Assembly (NCBI GenBank): GCA_008360975.2
Contig: CM039188.1
Location: 29,787,944 to 29,851,943, forward strand
DNA from: Lichenostomus cassidix
Taxonomy: Eukaryota; Chordata; Aves; Passeriformes; Meliphagidae
Direction: 5' to 3'
Length of the DNA: 64,000 nt
The notes below the pieces were generated by a model, which ran no database searches, was not told where the DNA came from, and saw nothing but the letters and a program-made list of their open reading frames with translations. The stretch's first letter is position 1. The number at the start of each line of letters is the position of its first letter. This document shows, piece after piece, positions 13,601 to 28,388 of the stretch. The translations under genes were made by a program, and so were the position numbers.

Positions 13601-16600
13601 AAGTGTCTGACTTTTTCCACTGGTGTTCTTTCTTTCATAATTGTCAGCTCAAGTGGGCTACTGATACATGGTGATGATAATGACATTAAATTGTTCTTGA
13701 AAGAAATTGAAAATGGCACTGCTAATAATGCCTGAACTGCTACAGCATCTCTGCAAATTGCAAGAATAGTTCAGTAGCACTGGAAGAAGATGTAAATTGA
13801 ATGAGGGCCCATATATCTTAATATCAAAGGCATATGATATTTGTCTATTTTACTGATTGCCAAATGTTAAAACCTTGGAGTTGGAAGAAAAATTGCTGCT
13901 TGGAGAGGGCTGTAACAAAACACAACTTAATCACTGTATCTATGTGTGCTGTGCTGGCCCTGTAAACAGAGGGAAATTTCACTAAATTTGTACAAAAGAA
14001 ATATAGGCCAATGAAACATTATCAGTGCTAAACAGAGCAGTACTCTGGTTATGGATGTAGAAGAACTGGAAAATATTGGTTTATAGACAGGGCAATCAGT
14101 AAATTTAATAAGTCACTCCTGTAGTTAGTCAAAGTAATTAACACAAGGGCATATAGGGCAACTTGAGCCAGCAGACTCTGGCACTGGAATAACTGACTGT
14201 AAGAGAGCCATTAGCTCATGATTAAGTAGTTTATCACCAGAAGTCAGCTTCTGTAGTCATAAGTACTTATTTATAACTATTTCTGACTGGTACCAGGGTT
14301 ACATAGGGCATTACATAGCTTGGGGAGATGGAATATACTCTATCTCATATGGGAAGATTTCCTGCTTTGCTTTTTTCAAGCTAACATGAAGTTTTCATGC
14401 TCCTGATGAAATGGGGTGCATTGCTAGCAAAAAAGAAAGATTGACCTCTGATGATCAGGGATACGAAGGCAACCAACTCCACAGACAGCATTTTCATTTC
14501 TAGGGTTATGGTTTTAGAGCTGATGTCAAGAGGACAAGACAGAAGGCAGGAATGTGATTTCCAGGTTGGTGTCTGGAAAAATGCTCTGCATATTCTGAGA
14601 AAAGAATTTACTTGGATGAGCATGTTTTACCATTAGTTAGAGATACAGTTGGTATATGACTGGGATAGAGCCAGGATGGTGTCTCCAGAGATGTTGACAT
14701 CAAAACCCTTTAAAATGGGTTAGAGAAGTCTGAATGCAGTCTTTGGATGTAGGGAAACTGTACTGAACTTCAGGAGTTTCACTGAACTGGAGTTGAATAA
14801 GATCATACGGTATTTTGCCAGATGAGTTTGTGACAAAAAGAACACAACTAGGGTATATCAGCAGAATCCCTCTTTGTTAAACTTCAGTCTTACCAGTCAT
14901 CCATTCTGCAAAGATAAAAAACCATTCTCTGATAAAGCAAAGTTCACAGTGCCAACTCACTGGCTGCTGGAAGGTGGAAAATTTGGGAGCAAAAGAAGAT
15001 GTTGCTGTTAACAATACTTCCTTGTATCACTTTCCTTTCATGTCTTCTGAAAACGCCCATTTGTAACTTGAAAGTTCTGATTCAGGGTCTATAAATTCCA
15101 CCACAAGAGCAACCTTTGCATAGTCTAGCTTTGAGTTTTAATTGCAAATAGATTGCAGGCCAGTATTAATCAGAATTTCCTAGGCTGATGGGTATATGGC
15201 ACTACTTGTTCATACATGGGGAAGGAAAGAAATTCCTGAGAACAGAGCTCAGCCACAGAAATATCTGAGAATTTGTCACACTTCTTGTTCCTGTCCAGTG
15301 TAATAACTATGAATTGTAATTTCCTCTGAATTTTAGTGCTCAAGCAGCACTGCTCAACCAACTATGAGCCTTATCAAAATGCAGTGACTCAGTTGTACAC
15401 CATAGGCAAATCATGGGAAGATTTGTGTGGCTTAGAAATTGCCAGTCATAGTTAGAAAGACTTGAAAGAATGAGGAATGGGAAGGAGTGAAGACAGTAGG
15501 TAGATCAAGATGTAAGTGTAGAATATGGAGGAAGCTAAAAATAAGAAGAGAAGGTGGCAAGAAATATTTTGACTTTACTAAGTATTGGGCAGTGGTAATT
15601 TTAATAAAAGAAAAGTATATAAGAGACCACATGGGGGCAGGGCTAAATCAAAGATCAATATCTCTGAATATTCCTAGATTTTATGTTAAAATGGTCATTT
15701 CATGTGGATGGACCTCACCTCCACTGGCTCTGTTAGTGCAAATAAAGGGTAAGTCTTATGTAAATACAGAAAGATCACCAATGACGTCTAATATAAATAT
15801 CTGTCCTCTAATAATGAGCTTTATTTGATTAGACACCTTCTCTGAATGTCCTGCAGGGCTTTTTCAATGCAAAATATGCTCTATTCACCAGTCCCTGTCC
15901 AGTGTAGGAAAAAGAGCTGGTATTTCTTTGCCTGGAGTTGGCTGTTGATAAAAGTGGCTGACTGACATCATCAGATTATCTTTCCATAGCCCAGTGGAAG
16001 TTCATGGCACACATGTCACCAAAAACCTTTGCTTTGATAGGGTATGTGTGTAGTAAGAAAATATATAAATTGATAGTTCATACATTAGGGATCACAGATT
16101 TGTGAAGTCCTAGAAACTGATTCCTCAGTGTAGAAATAAGAGTTATTTTCTCTCTTGGGAATTTTATTGTCTGTGATGTTTAAAGAGACGTTACAATCAT
16201 TCAGGCTCGTAGGAAGTAGGGATTAATTCCCCAGATTTATTGTTGGAGGCACAGTGTATGTTATCCCTTAATGAAAAGAATATGCAACATGAAACAGATA
16301 ATACTGCAGCTTTTCCATAATACAACAAGCAGACTAGATCCAACCCCCTGAGGCTGCTTGGATTTTAGGGGATTTAAAATTTTGGCTAAGCAGTAATGTT
16401 CATGTTATGAGTCCTTTCTTTGAGTTGCTGTGTCTATAGCTTTTTTGTGCTTAATGTCCATCAACCTGTAATAACTAGGGAACCATATATTACAAGTCTG
16501 TGGCAATTTAAATAGGTCCTGACTGAAAAGTCTGGTGCATGGCTTGAATCACCAATGTGGGGCTAATTCCTGATTGTGTGACTCCTCCTGAAGAGTTGCA

Positions 16601-19600
16601 AGTGATGATAACAATAACTCTCACTTGTAGATAGAGCATGTGCTCAGCACAGAGTGCTGCTGCCTCAACCAGCTTTGTGAATTGTATTGCTTCATTGACA
16701 ATGCTGATCACAGAACTATTAAAATTTAATTTTCAGGAATCAGTGGGTCATTAATTTGAGATTGCTATAATCACAGGATGCACAAATGTAGAATTTCTCT
16801 GCTGAGGTTGAAGAATTAATTTAACTTCCTAAAGACAAATGTGTCATAAGTAGGTATTGAATAAATAGTAATTAAGTGGAAAAGTATGTGTTTCTTCGCT
16901 TTCAATCATATTTATTTATTTTTCAGACAAGCCTTGTTCTCAAAGCTGAGAACTTTTTTGTTAGCCACCTCTGACTCACACCTCAGCTTCCCACTCCCTC
17001 TTTCTAATTAGTTTGTCCAAATTGAGCTTGTGCCCTTTTGCTGTGACAACCAAGGAAGGGAGATGCTACAAGAGTTTGATGTGGGAGTGTGCAGAGCTCT
17101 CAGTTGCTTGAGGTCTCTGCTGGGATGAATGTTTTTTCTCTCCCTAGGAAGATAGTGTGATGTTCAGGAGCCCCTGTAGGCTAAGGATGTCACAATTTAT
17201 GGAAGCAGACGCAAAATGGCAAGAATCAAACCTATCTGCAATAGCTATTTAATTCCTCAGACTCCTGTGGAAAATCCAGTGCATGGCTGGATTTTCAGGT
17301 ATGTCTGTATCTCTTGAATCCTTAGGTATTGCTTTAACACTGCTGTGGTTTGTTTTAAAGAGATAACACACTTCTGTGAGCCAGTTAAACACATACATGC
17401 ATGTGTCCCTCATTATTACATCACACTGTAATTCCTACTTCTAATTTAATCAGAAAAACAGGCCAAAAATATGCACATGTAAATTCACTCTTGTTCATTG
17501 TTCAGTCTCCATCCTCAGTGCAGGAAACTTTCCATGCAGCTTGTTAAAAATTAGGCATAGTGGCAGCTGTGAACATCTAATTCTCCCTGCAGGGTACTGG
17601 CAATGTACTCCAAAGTGATGGTTTTCACTAATTTCACTAATTGCTTACTGCACTGACCATGGAAGCCTTTCACTATCCCATGGCAGAACAGTAGGATTCC
17701 TATGGCTTTTCCATTTAATTGAAGTGAATATAAGGGACTGTCACCATTGTCTTCTGAGACCCAGTGAGGCTTCCACAAATTGCAGCATTTCAGACAACTG
17801 GTTAACACTTTGTTAAATTGTTAACTATCCTCACTTTCATTTGGGAATAAAAATGAACCCTTAACATAAAATCCAAGAATGTTTAGTAGGCAGGATTCTC
17901 TGGAGGTGTGTCATGCTGCCAGTTCTAAATTAAATGGAAAATGGGGCTGCTTTGCTGCGGCTCAAAATTAAAATTCAGGAGCAAGAGAAAACCCAACCCA
18001 CCAAATAAAACAATGACTTCCTGGAAGTTATAGGGCTTTTTTTTTCAGCTTTTGAAAACAATTTTTTGAAAGATACTTTTTCGATCATTGAAGAGTGATT
18101 GTCTTAGTGGACATAATGCATTTTTTAGGTTCTAAGTATGTTTTCACCTTCATCAGTTAGTGCTTAATCTTCATACTACTGAATTAGCTTTGAGAAAAAT
18201 AGGATTAAACTCTAATATGTAAAAGAAGCCTTGATTAGACAAGAAAAAGAGAAATCAGTTTACCAATATACTATATAGCTGTGTATTATATTGCTCTGTG
18301 TAATGTTTTTATAAGTGTCTTTGGGCAGTGTAAGGACAGAACAGACTGGAGCAGATGGAGCAGAGCAGGTGCTTTATGGGGAAGGTGCTTTAGCTGTCCC
18401 TCTGTTGTGGGACCTGTGTGCTGTGGAGGCACTGAAACTCGAGCTGTCCTGCATCTCTTCGTGGCACTGCAGGGCTCCTGAAGTGACATTCTGTGAGTAC
18501 AGAGAAAGTAAAATAAGGTACATGGAGGTTGCTTTAAATGACAAGCTTGTGGAACTGAAGACGATGTTTATTTTTGGTCTGTACTGGACCAAAAAGAGAT
18601 TTGCTGGAGAAGCCATTCAGGGATAGCAGCAAGAAGGCAACAGTGAATTCCATTGAAGAGAATCTGAGTGAGAAAGATGAGATTTGGCTCTTTCAAATGA
18701 CAAGAGCAAGAGATGGATAACTGAGGAGAGATTCTTTTGTCAGCAGAGACAAGATGGTTTTTGTTACGTTTTTGTGAATATTTGAAATTTTGTCACGTGG
18801 AAGGAGGGAGCTTTGTTTTTACTTCACAGCTTTGGCCTGAATACCTATTTATATTCACAGCTGTGGGAGTTGAGTACAATGCTGGTGTATGACTTTGACT
18901 GGGATTGCTTTGAAGGCTTTTAGGCTTCTGCTTGTTTCATTTGTCCCTCAAAATTAAAGGAGTTAAATTCTTTGTGCATGTGACCCTGTGAATTTGTTAT
19001 CAACTGGGTCTTTTTGAAACAAATTCTGCCGTTTACAAGGACAAGTAGAGTAACTTAAATGAAAGAATGTTTGAAAAACCTTCAAGGAAATTACTTCTGT
19101 GTGGGAGAGATGTTTTTAGAGGCATTAAGACAAGTTAATTCTGACAAGAATGCCAAGGCTTTAATATGCTACTTTATATGCTTGAGGCAGTCAGTAATCA
19201 AATGCCCAAGTAACGCATGTGCTGACATTTACCAATCACAAACAGATTTATATATTGTGATTCCACAACTTTATCACAGAAAGATCAGACTCTGCTGTTT
19301 AAAACAGATGATAGAAGAAGAATTAAAGATTCACGCTTATGAGAATACAAGCATCTGTCTGGTGTTTGTTATATGGGACAGAAAGTAAGAGGAATGCATT
19401 TTAAATAGCTGAAATAACTTTCTGGATAAGGTGCTAACTAAATGGTTACCCAGAAGATTTATTCTGGGCAAGCCACTTTACCTTTCTGTTTCCCTCCTCC
19501 CAAGGAATAATTATTCTTTCTACTATTCTCATTGGTCTTGCCCTGAGAGTTAGGCTGAGAGTTATTGCTGTGTAAGAATTAGAGCTGCATCAGAATCTTT

Positions 19601-20390
19601 TTCTTCTGAGTTAGACTTCTTCAAAAGTAGCTCCTGCTGCCCCTCATAACACCCCTGGATTTGTTAAAAGTGAAAATACCTGGAAATGCTAGCCCTTCCT
19701 GAAACTCAGCATCCCTCCTTCTGCTCAGCCAGGTCCCTCCATCCCCTGCCCTGCTGTCCCCCAGGTCCTGCTTGCCTCCCTTCCAAACAAAGCTGTTCCC
19801 TGGTGCAGCAAGATAAGAAGTTTCATTCTTAACTTGTAAAATTGATGGGTGTAATATTTAAGTCAGGCACTTCTCCTGTGGCAGTATGACTTCTGGGTGT
19901 TCAGTACAGTTAATGAAGTGAAAATGTGCAGGAACAGTTGCAATAATGGGAATTCTCCAGTAATATTCAGCCTTCACATCATAGAGTCATGTCATTCCTC
20001 CAAATGCATTTGGCTTTAACTCCATGGGTCTCATCTTTTCTTAAAATGTTTTCAGCATTTCATCATTGCCTAAATTCAGGTTTTTGTAGAAAATTAATAT
20101 TGTTCATTTATGAATGACGTTAATAATGAAATCCAAAGAATTTAAAATATTGCTAATATTTTCCTAGTAATGGAGGAAATTAATTCTTTTATATAAGCAA
20201 TTTTTTTTCTTTTCTCTTTTGCTTCAGCAGATATTCTGTGTCAGTCCATTCCCTTTCATTTTTTCCCCAAAATTTTAGTGTATTCTGAAAGATTCTGCTC
20301 TCCTGAGAGTCACAAAATATTTAGTTCAAAGGAAACAAAATACCTCTCTGTACTCCTAACAGATGGGCCAATCAGCAGTCATCCAAAAAG
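10626..20390. other. unannotated non-coding stretch
   Basis: No gene is recognised. The stretch holds a 14-base T run at 10978-10991 and an AT microsatellite at 13527-13548. The longest forward open frames are 113 codons (15487-15828) and 109 codons (19059-19388). Neither has a recognisable domain, and the second is lysine- and isoleucine-rich as expected for AT-rich DNA. The segment around 18320-18630 is more GC-rich and open in several frames, but shows no motif I know. Confidence 0.55.
13527..13548. repeat. (AT)11 microsatellite
   Basis: Eleven uninterrupted AT units followed by GTATATGTG. It is likely length-polymorphic within a population. Confidence 0.97.
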
Positions 20391-20393
20391 AAA

Positions 20394-20425
20394 TTATAAT
20401 AATTATTATTATTATTATTATTATT
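20394..20425. repeat. (ATT)n microsatellite
   Basis: Eight perfect ATT units at 20402-20425, preceded by a degenerate TTATAATA lead-in. Confidence 0.97.
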
Positions 20426-23400
20426 GCTACATATGGATAGTAGATTTCCTCTCTTAAAAAAATACCCAAGATTTCAATGCAAGAGTAGAGACACATCACA
20501 CTTGCTATTTTTTACCCAGTAGAGAATATACCCACAAGGTGGACAGAAAAATAAAACCAGGGGCTGTTCCTTTGCTTCCAAGTCAGTGAATAAGCATTGC
20601 ATGCTACACTACAGTCCTACTGAACCTGAAGTTTTGTAATTTACAGTTCTCCAAAAAGACTCACAGAGAAAAAATAAAGAAGAAATATGCAGCTTTGAGG
20701 AAAAAAAGCATCACGCAGGTTCAATTTTTCATTCTTCCTCCTGAAACATTGCCCATTTTTGTGTTGCAAGCTGCCTCTTGTCAGAGCACAGCCCACTGCC
20801 ACCGTGGGCTACATGATAAAATGTGTTGGAATAATCCTCTGCATCCACTGCACCTTTTATCAGTAGCTAGGAAGCCATTCCTGTAAGAGGAGAAGTGGGA
20901 GGGAGAGGATTCCCATGGAAGAGATTGAAGGATCTAATGCCCAGCTAATTGATTTTGTGGACATCATGTCAGTCATATCATAATGTACTTTTTCCTGTAC
21001 AGAACACACAACTGCATTTGTGTAACTTGCTGTAATTTGTGAAAAGCTTCCACATTTTCTACCTCATCCTTATGATTCTCTTTCAGGGCTAGAGAAATGC
21101 TGAACAACACCCTACTGCCCAATTGGAAATCAGCTTCAGGGCTGAGATACCCTTCTGACTTTTGTTAACATTAAAAATGTGGGTATTTCAGGGGAGCAGA
21201 TTTTTACTGTACTGTCAGATATGAAGTCTAACTTTATAGATCTCAGGAGGAAATCTAAGAAGCAGCTCCCCACATTCAGTGAACATTTTTCTTTCTCCTT
21301 CCCATTCCCTTTCTGAGGATAACTTCTGGCTTTGTGTCTCTCTCTGGCGCAGTGTTCCTGTGTAACCTGCAGAGGTGTTGACTTTGCTGAATAGGTTCCA
21401 CATGGAAGCAAATCAACTCATCCCTCCATTTTAACCAGCTTTTCCATCCCCAGTCATGTTATTCTTTCCAATGACTAATTGTTTGGAGCTGCTCTATCTC
21501 CTTCCATGTTGAGGCTCTGGGGGAATATGGTAAAAATTGGAGGCAGGGAGTTTAACTGAAAATCAAAGAATTTGTGAACAACAAGCCCTAAGCAGAATTC
21601 AAAATTCACTGTAACTATGCCCAAAAACTGTGCAGTCTCACATGGTTGGATTTAGGCACATACATATGAAAAAAGAAAAGGAAAAATAAAACCTTCTGTG
21701 TGCTTAGGTAAATGAGAAGGGAAGAAAATATAGGATTAAAAGAATGTACATTTTTACCAAAGCAATCTCCTCTGCCTTGGTGTAGGGGAAATTTTCAGAT
21801 AGATTAGATACAGAGAGGTATCTGGAAGGAAAATGACTGTAGAGTAGGAAAGACTTGTATCTCGTGTTTGCTGCTTTTATCTACAATTAGAACTATATCC
21901 ATTGACTTAGCTTTAGTCCCACAGACCTAGTTACATCTGTGTTACCCATTGACAGGGCACCTCACCTCTCTCCTCTCCAAACTGATAAGTGGATGAGCTG
22001 CAGTTCCTTTTGTCTCAAAAGCCTGGCAAGGAGCCTGGAGTTGTTCAGAATCTATACATTAATCACAGGGCATCTGAAGCTCTCCCGGAGTTGTCTGTGT
22101 GATTAGAAATGCTAATGCTTTTTTGGTTATTTTAATCTCATGTTGGTTCGGCAGCACAGTGCTAAAAGATGCAGACAAAGAGACAAAATATACTTGTGAG
22201 GAGGAGCTCATCAGTGCCTGGAAATAGAAGTGTCTGGAGAATTAGCAACTATAAATATCAATATGGGAAAAGGTGATGTACAGAGAAACAAAAGCAAGAA
22301 AGGTAAGGATGACAATCAGAAAGCAATCCTCTGCATGTATTTGGTACAATCCCTGTGGGGAATGAGTGTCCTGGTGGGAGGTCATGGTCTGTAGCTGAGG
22401 CAGAATCACTGTGGTGAAGGTTCTCAGGCCATTTGGTGTCAAATCCCAAACCTGTCACAGCCTTCTGAGTGATGTCAGACATGTCATCTTGATGAGGGGA
22501 CAACAAGCCCACACATCACTGCATACAAATCCTGATTTGGCTTGTCACTCATGTTATTTAAAAGCGACCAAAAGGTGATCTCAAGCTTCTAATTCCGCTA
22601 AAAAAGAGCCTGGTTGGTGCTGGTGCTCTGAGGCAAGGCCAACAATAGCCCATGTCTCGTGGGTGGCTGTGGCACAGGTGGGATCAAGGGTGCTCAAGCC
22701 AGCTCTGCCCTGGTGATCTTTACTCTGCTCTCCCCTCAAGGACAATACACAGCTCTTGGAGAGAGACAGGCTGTCCAGCAGAGAATTTCTAGTGCCTGAA
22801 CAACAGTTTATTTTGCTTCTGTGCATTGCCATCAGTATAAATTATAGTTGTTAATGACAGTGGCCCTGAAGGGTGGCTCTCCTGGTCAGACAGCAGCTGT
22901 TCCAGCAAAGGCTGGTACTTAATGTGCTTATTGGTCTGTGCAGTGAGTCAGCCTTTAATGTTTGCAGCTGTAAATACAAGAAAGGCAAACAGAATGAAAG
23001 ATCTCTTTAATTCCAGTGTTGTGCTATCAGCCTATTGCATGAGTTGTACACAATCTAGAGTTTGCTGTTGTCTCCTTTTGTTTAGAAATCAGAACCACTG
23101 CAGGCCAGGCTCAAGCTCTGGGCACTTCCAGCCTGTGAGCACTGAGGTTCTGGGAGCTTCTTGCTGCAGGGTATGGGTATTTCAGCTGTCAGATCCTTCC
23201 ATGTGTGCAGGACAGCCACTGAATGGCTGAGAAGGAAGATGGCTGTTGATTAATTTACTGCACCAGAAAACAGAGTCCCAAAAATCCCAGCAGCCTTCCT
23301 TGGCAAAGGCAGTGTTAATTTTACTCTGGTGTGTGAGTTCAGGGCTTGAATTGCCCTGTTCTGGAGGCTTAAATAGGAGCACTAGTCACATGTGAAGATA

Positions 23401-26106
23401 GGGGCTATCCATTTGTAGTTTTGCTTCCATTTTTCTATGGTGGACATAATTTTGTTTTGCTGTTTGCACAATGTCCAGCACAGCAGTGCTCTCCAAACCC
23501 CCAGCTCAATACAACCATTAATGAGAGCTGGTGTGTGTATCCTGTGTTCTGGGCACTCTGAATCTGCTGTGGTGGTTTGTATTCAATCAAGACTGGAGAT
23601 TCCGGTCATATCTGCTTTGGAAAAATTGTGGGTGAATTGAAATAGCTGCTTCCAGCAGCACTTCCTGGAAAAGTGCTTATGATGACAACAGAGCTAATAG
23701 CAGAGGGCTTAACTGATTCCTCCCCCTGACATGGTATTTTATTTGCACTAAAAGCACAGATCCTGTGATAGCAGCTAGCACTGGGTCAGCTGTGCTGATG
23801 TCAATGTAAGCCCTAAGATTTATGCCTCACATTTACTGAGCAGAGGAGCTTTGATTGTTTAAGACACGGCCTTTCCCCAGCTGTTTGCTTTTCCAAGTGC
23901 AGAGTCAGGCCAGGCTCCTGTAGCTGAGGCAGTGCCTGTGCCAGCAGGGCCATCTGTGAGGGCAGCAGCAGGGCTGCAGCTCAGCCCACCCAGCCCTACA
24001 CCTGCATCCCACTTCCCTGTGCTTACCTTCCAGCTCCTCTGACCCCCACAGGTCTGCTGGGTCCTTGTGGCAGGAAAGCTGCTCTGCCTCTGCACAGCTC
24101 ACCCCTCTTAGTGCTAGTTACTGCCAGATCTTCCACAGGGGAACAGCCTCACAGCACTCAAGCTACTCCTAATATGAAGAGGACACACATGGCAGTGCTT
24201 TGGGAAGTGCTGGATCTCTCACTGTTGCAACATGGATTGTCTGTCAGCACTTGGGCATGGTGTCTCTTCAAGGGGGAGAGCAGGAGAGATGCTGGCCATG
24301 CTTTGTGCTTTGGGATTGCACAGCTTTGGTGAGGCTGGGCAGGGTGTATATTGCAGGTCTGCCTTAAGAAATGTCAGACTAGAAACGTTAATGCTTCTGT
24401 TTGGGGAAAAAAGAGCCAAAAAACCCTTGTGAACTTTGTAAGTGAAAAGGAAGAAATTCAGGAAAGCTCTTAGGCCTAAATATCCATTTCCAGCTGGCTT
24501 AAAAAAACCCCAATGTTGATGCAGTGTCCCTGATAAAGCAAAATTAAAGCTTGTGTTTAATGCTTTTCCCAAGAAAATGTGATCGTTGAGATGTGCAAGG
24601 CAACATGTGCATATTGTTTGTGAAAAGAAAAGACAAGCACTCTAATGGGCTTCAAAGGTTTCTAGATATGCTGTTGTGTCTCTGGGCTATAGTCAGCATC
24701 TTATTTTTGAGGTTTTTGAGCTTATGTCTTTTTGAGAAGAAAAAGGAGCAGAAGAAGCAATCTAGGACACTGGAAAGGAAATATTGTGTTCACCAGATCT
24801 ATTTGATACGTGTATCAGAAAGGCTCTAGGAAATGAAGTTTTTGTTAGTAATTATTTCCCATCCAGTCCCCTTCTGGCTGGGAAGCCCTGACTGTGAAGT
24901 ACAACTGTTGTCCTGCTGGGATAAAAGTCAACCATCCCTCTTCTTTCAGTTTCAGATGTAACCTCATACCAGCAGCAGCTCTGAAGCTGGGCAGAGTAGA
25001 TTCCTTTTCAAATATGAAAACTCAATCTCCAAAATGTCAGCTTTCTTTTAAGCCCACAGTATTTTCCATCAGCTGTAATGCTGCCATTCCAACTCACATA
25101 CATGCTTAGTGTGTGGAAAGCAGAAGAGGGAAGGAAACATAAGGAGCAAAGCCAGGCTGAGCACATCCCTCCTGTTTTCTCTCTGGCAGTGTTCACAAGG
25201 ACACTAGTAGGTGCCACAACAACAGTAAAAGAGCTCTCAAAGGAATTTATGAAAGTAACTGTTTTACAGTAAACATCTCTTTTCTTTAGCTCTGACTACA
25301 CAACAAATGATAGCATGGAATCAAACATGACACTCTACCTGCAGGACTTGACTCTGACAGATGGAGCTGTGTTTAAATAGCACCATATTGCCAGTTCCAA
25401 TAAAGCAAAATACACAAAAGTTAAAAGCTAATGGGAGAACTAAAAATCTTCAGTTCTTGGAAACAGACCAGAAAAGGTGGGAGCAAAGAGCATGCAGGAG
25501 AAAAATCTTACATGGAGATCAAAGGAAAGAGCTTGTCACTGGTGTAGAAAACCAGAAGGACTGATAAATATATTTTTGAAGTACTGGAACTTGATGTTAC
25601 CAGAGAAAGCTCAAATATTTCAAGAAAAGCACGGTCAAGGTGCAGGTGTATTTAGATTGCTTTATGGGTAAATACAGGCACTTCCAAGATTCTTGCTAAC
25701 TCTGAACAGAAGTTTCACTGAAGATAACGTCTCTTTCTGGTGAACTTTGTGATCACATTCTGGTGTCCATCATCACAGCTCCACCAAAGTCAACATTTGA
25801 ATTGCCAGTACACTAAGTGGGGATCTCAAAACCTGCAGCAAGTGTGATAAGCCTGGGAGTAGCTTTGAGTCTCCCGTGTGTTAATGGTGAATTTAAATCA
25901 TTAGGAATTTCCAAAAGTTTAGACACAAGCCTGTTTTGGAATATGAATTGCTCATAGCTTCTGCCTTTGTTACAGTATTTACTGTTCTGCTTAAGGTATC
26001 AGTTTCCAGTTCTTGGCAATTAATATGAGAATTTCAGCTTCTGTTAAGCTCTTGGGTTTGTGAAGAAGGAATTTGCAAGTAGGTATTGACTGAACCTTGA
26101 AGATGC

Positions 26107-26126
26107 AAAAAAAAAAAAAAAAAAAA
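26107..26126. repeat. poly(A), 20 bases
   Basis: Uninterrupted A run. The sequence to its left shows no recognisable retrotransposon or processed-gene body, so calling it a retroposon tail is not justified. Confidence 0.95.
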
Positions 26127-28356
26127 TCAGAAGGCAAAGAGTAAAAAATTGCAATTTTTAATTGAAATCTCATGGTTCTGAAGCTTACAGTTTAGAATTG
26201 CTGGATTCTTGGGGCTGGCAATGCTGGCACACTGCTCAGGGTAGCTGAGTGAGTAGTGCTTGTTCAACAAGAATAGCCAAAGCTGCTCCCCTAGGCATAT
26301 TAAAACTCCAAAATACATACTGTCTGCAGACTATTAATTGCATACTTTTCTTCCCTGAATGCATGAAATTAAGTGATATCAATTCCAAGCACAGACAAAA
26401 CAGAGCAAAGGACTTCTGCCCTTCACCTGCTGTAAAAGTTCAATTTAAACCTCTCTTAAGCACACTGGCAAATCTTTGTATCCTCAGGTGTGGTTGGTAT
26501 GAGGATTCTCATTTATGACATGATGCTGCTGTGTGCACAACCATGAGGCAGAGCAGGAGTGAAGTTTCTGCTGAGAAGGTTTTGGTTTTATTTGACCAAG
26601 ACTTCTACCCAGCTCAGCTCTCCATGAGGAGGTGCTTGCCTACCATATGCTGAGTCTTTTGTGGTAAGCAGATGAGCTACATTCCTTTTGGTTACATTTT
26701 CTTTTCTTTTTGTACTTGCTAAGTCCAAATAATATTTTTGATACCTTTTTTTTCCCCCACTATAATATATTTAGCAGATTTGTCAGTGAAATATTTCAGT
26801 CTGAAGGATTTGCTCTGTAGTAGTTCACAATAACTTTGTGGGATTGAAATTATTTACTAAATTCAACTAAAAGTGCAGCTTATTTCATTTGCTTATTATG
26901 GCAGCATTTGCTGAGGGATTTCATAATGCATCAGATAACAAGATTCTGTAAGAATACATAGCAGTGCTATAGATTAAATGTGTGTGAGGAGTCTCTTGTG
27001 TCCAGCCCCACAGACAGCTGGAACCCCTCAGGAAAATTGCTGGGTGCCTTGGAAAATTGGTGTCACCTTCATCAGAACAGAGGGTGGGACAGAGTAGGTG
27101 GCCAAGGCTCATTGCAGGAAGGGAGATTTGGAGGGAGGGGTTTATTATTTTGTTTATTTGTAAAATGTCTGGCTTTTGTTTATCTGTAAAATTTCTACTT
27201 CTGGACCTCAAAAGTGGAATAAAGTAGGCTGTGTGTTAGTGATTTAACTGTAATTGCATGCAGAGCCTGTCCAAGGAGAGCCCAAAGCCCTTAAGCAGGG
27301 ACAAATGAGACACAAAGCTTAGCTCTCTGGGACTAAAGGATTTAGCAGGAGTGCCAGAACAGCTGACTGCTGCATAATACATAAATAAGTTGTGAAGAAA
27401 ACTACTTCTTTTCTGAGCCAGAGACCCAGGGGTTTGAGAGTTTCCTGGCTGTGCTCTGGGGGTCTGGATTCAGTTAAGAAGGTTATCCTTGGACCTCATC
27501 TGAACAAGTGGATGTGGGGAATTCCTTTGTGAATTGTTGTGCCTTTTGAATTGATGGTCTTGAGACAGAGCCTCAGCATTGTTCCCCCTCTTCTCTTGTG
27601 TCTACTTGTCTCTGCCCTGTTGCCTTCAACAGAAGTCCAAGTGGTAGTTTACAAGTCAAGTGACCAAGGTAGAGTAAGAAAATAAGTGCAGTAAGGGGTG
27701 CTGATTTTTATCACTTGACCTATAAAAGTACCACTTAAGCTCTTCTGCTGTGTGTGCAGCAGTAGCACAGTAATGTGTTTCATTGCATTCAGTCCAGTAT
27801 CTAACTTGTGTGAATAGTTGTTGGTTTTGCCTTGCCTTAATCGGCTTTTTTAAATTTTTTTTTATTGTTATTGTTTTTGTAATTAAATTTTTTGGGGAGC
27901 TGATGTTTCTGCAGGTACAAAGATACTTTTTAGCATGGTTCGCTAAGTTTAAAAAGAATAAAAAAGCCATTTTCATGTTGTGGCATGCTAGAGAGACAAG
28001 GGGGAGCAACACAATTTTACTGTAACCATTTAGCAGAAAGCAGTGTAAAATGCACTGTATAATCTCCCAGCCATGTGTCATCAAAACCTGACACAGAACT
28101 ATCATCTTGAAGGCCTTTGTATCTGTTCAGACATTACAGCTGCTTGTTAGTAAACTTGTTTTTCCTTTCAGAATTATTACATTGATTCATTTGTTCCTTT
28201 CCTCTCACCTTAATAGCAAAACTAATAAAAGTATTTTCTTGGACAAAATAAGAGATATTACACCTTTTAAATTACCTGTGACTTTATGTCCTCCCAGAGG
28301 ATTTCTTGCTTCTATTTGTAGAAACTAGAAAATAATTGAGGCCAGACTTCTACTTT

Positions 28357-28388
28357 TCTTTTTTTTTTTCCTTTTCTTTTTTTTTTCC
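28357..28388. repeat. polypyrimidine tract (T-rich with C)
   Basis: About 32 bases of nearly pure T with scattered C, two long T runs separated by CCTTTTC. No convincing AG-plus-exon arrangement follows it. Confidence 0.85.

Noticed and set aside
19059..19388. 109-codon forward frame considered as a possible retroviral or transposon remnant
   Set aside because: No reverse-transcriptase, integrase, protease or capsid motif is visible and no flanking long terminal repeats were found.
19978..20000. CATAGAGTCATG as a minus-strand CR1 terminus
   Set aside because: Match too short and no CR1 body follows.
24000..24035. Minus-strand donor-like GAAG followed by GTAAGC near 24025
   Set aside because: No acceptor with a pyrimidine tract was found at a reasonable distance on the minus strand.
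26107..26126. 20-base A run as a retroposon tail
   Set aside because: No recognisable body or target-site duplication upstream.
27656..28105. 149-codon minus-strand open frame
   Set aside because: Crosses T-rich low-complexity DNA, which gives lysine-rich translation; no motif or splice context supports it.
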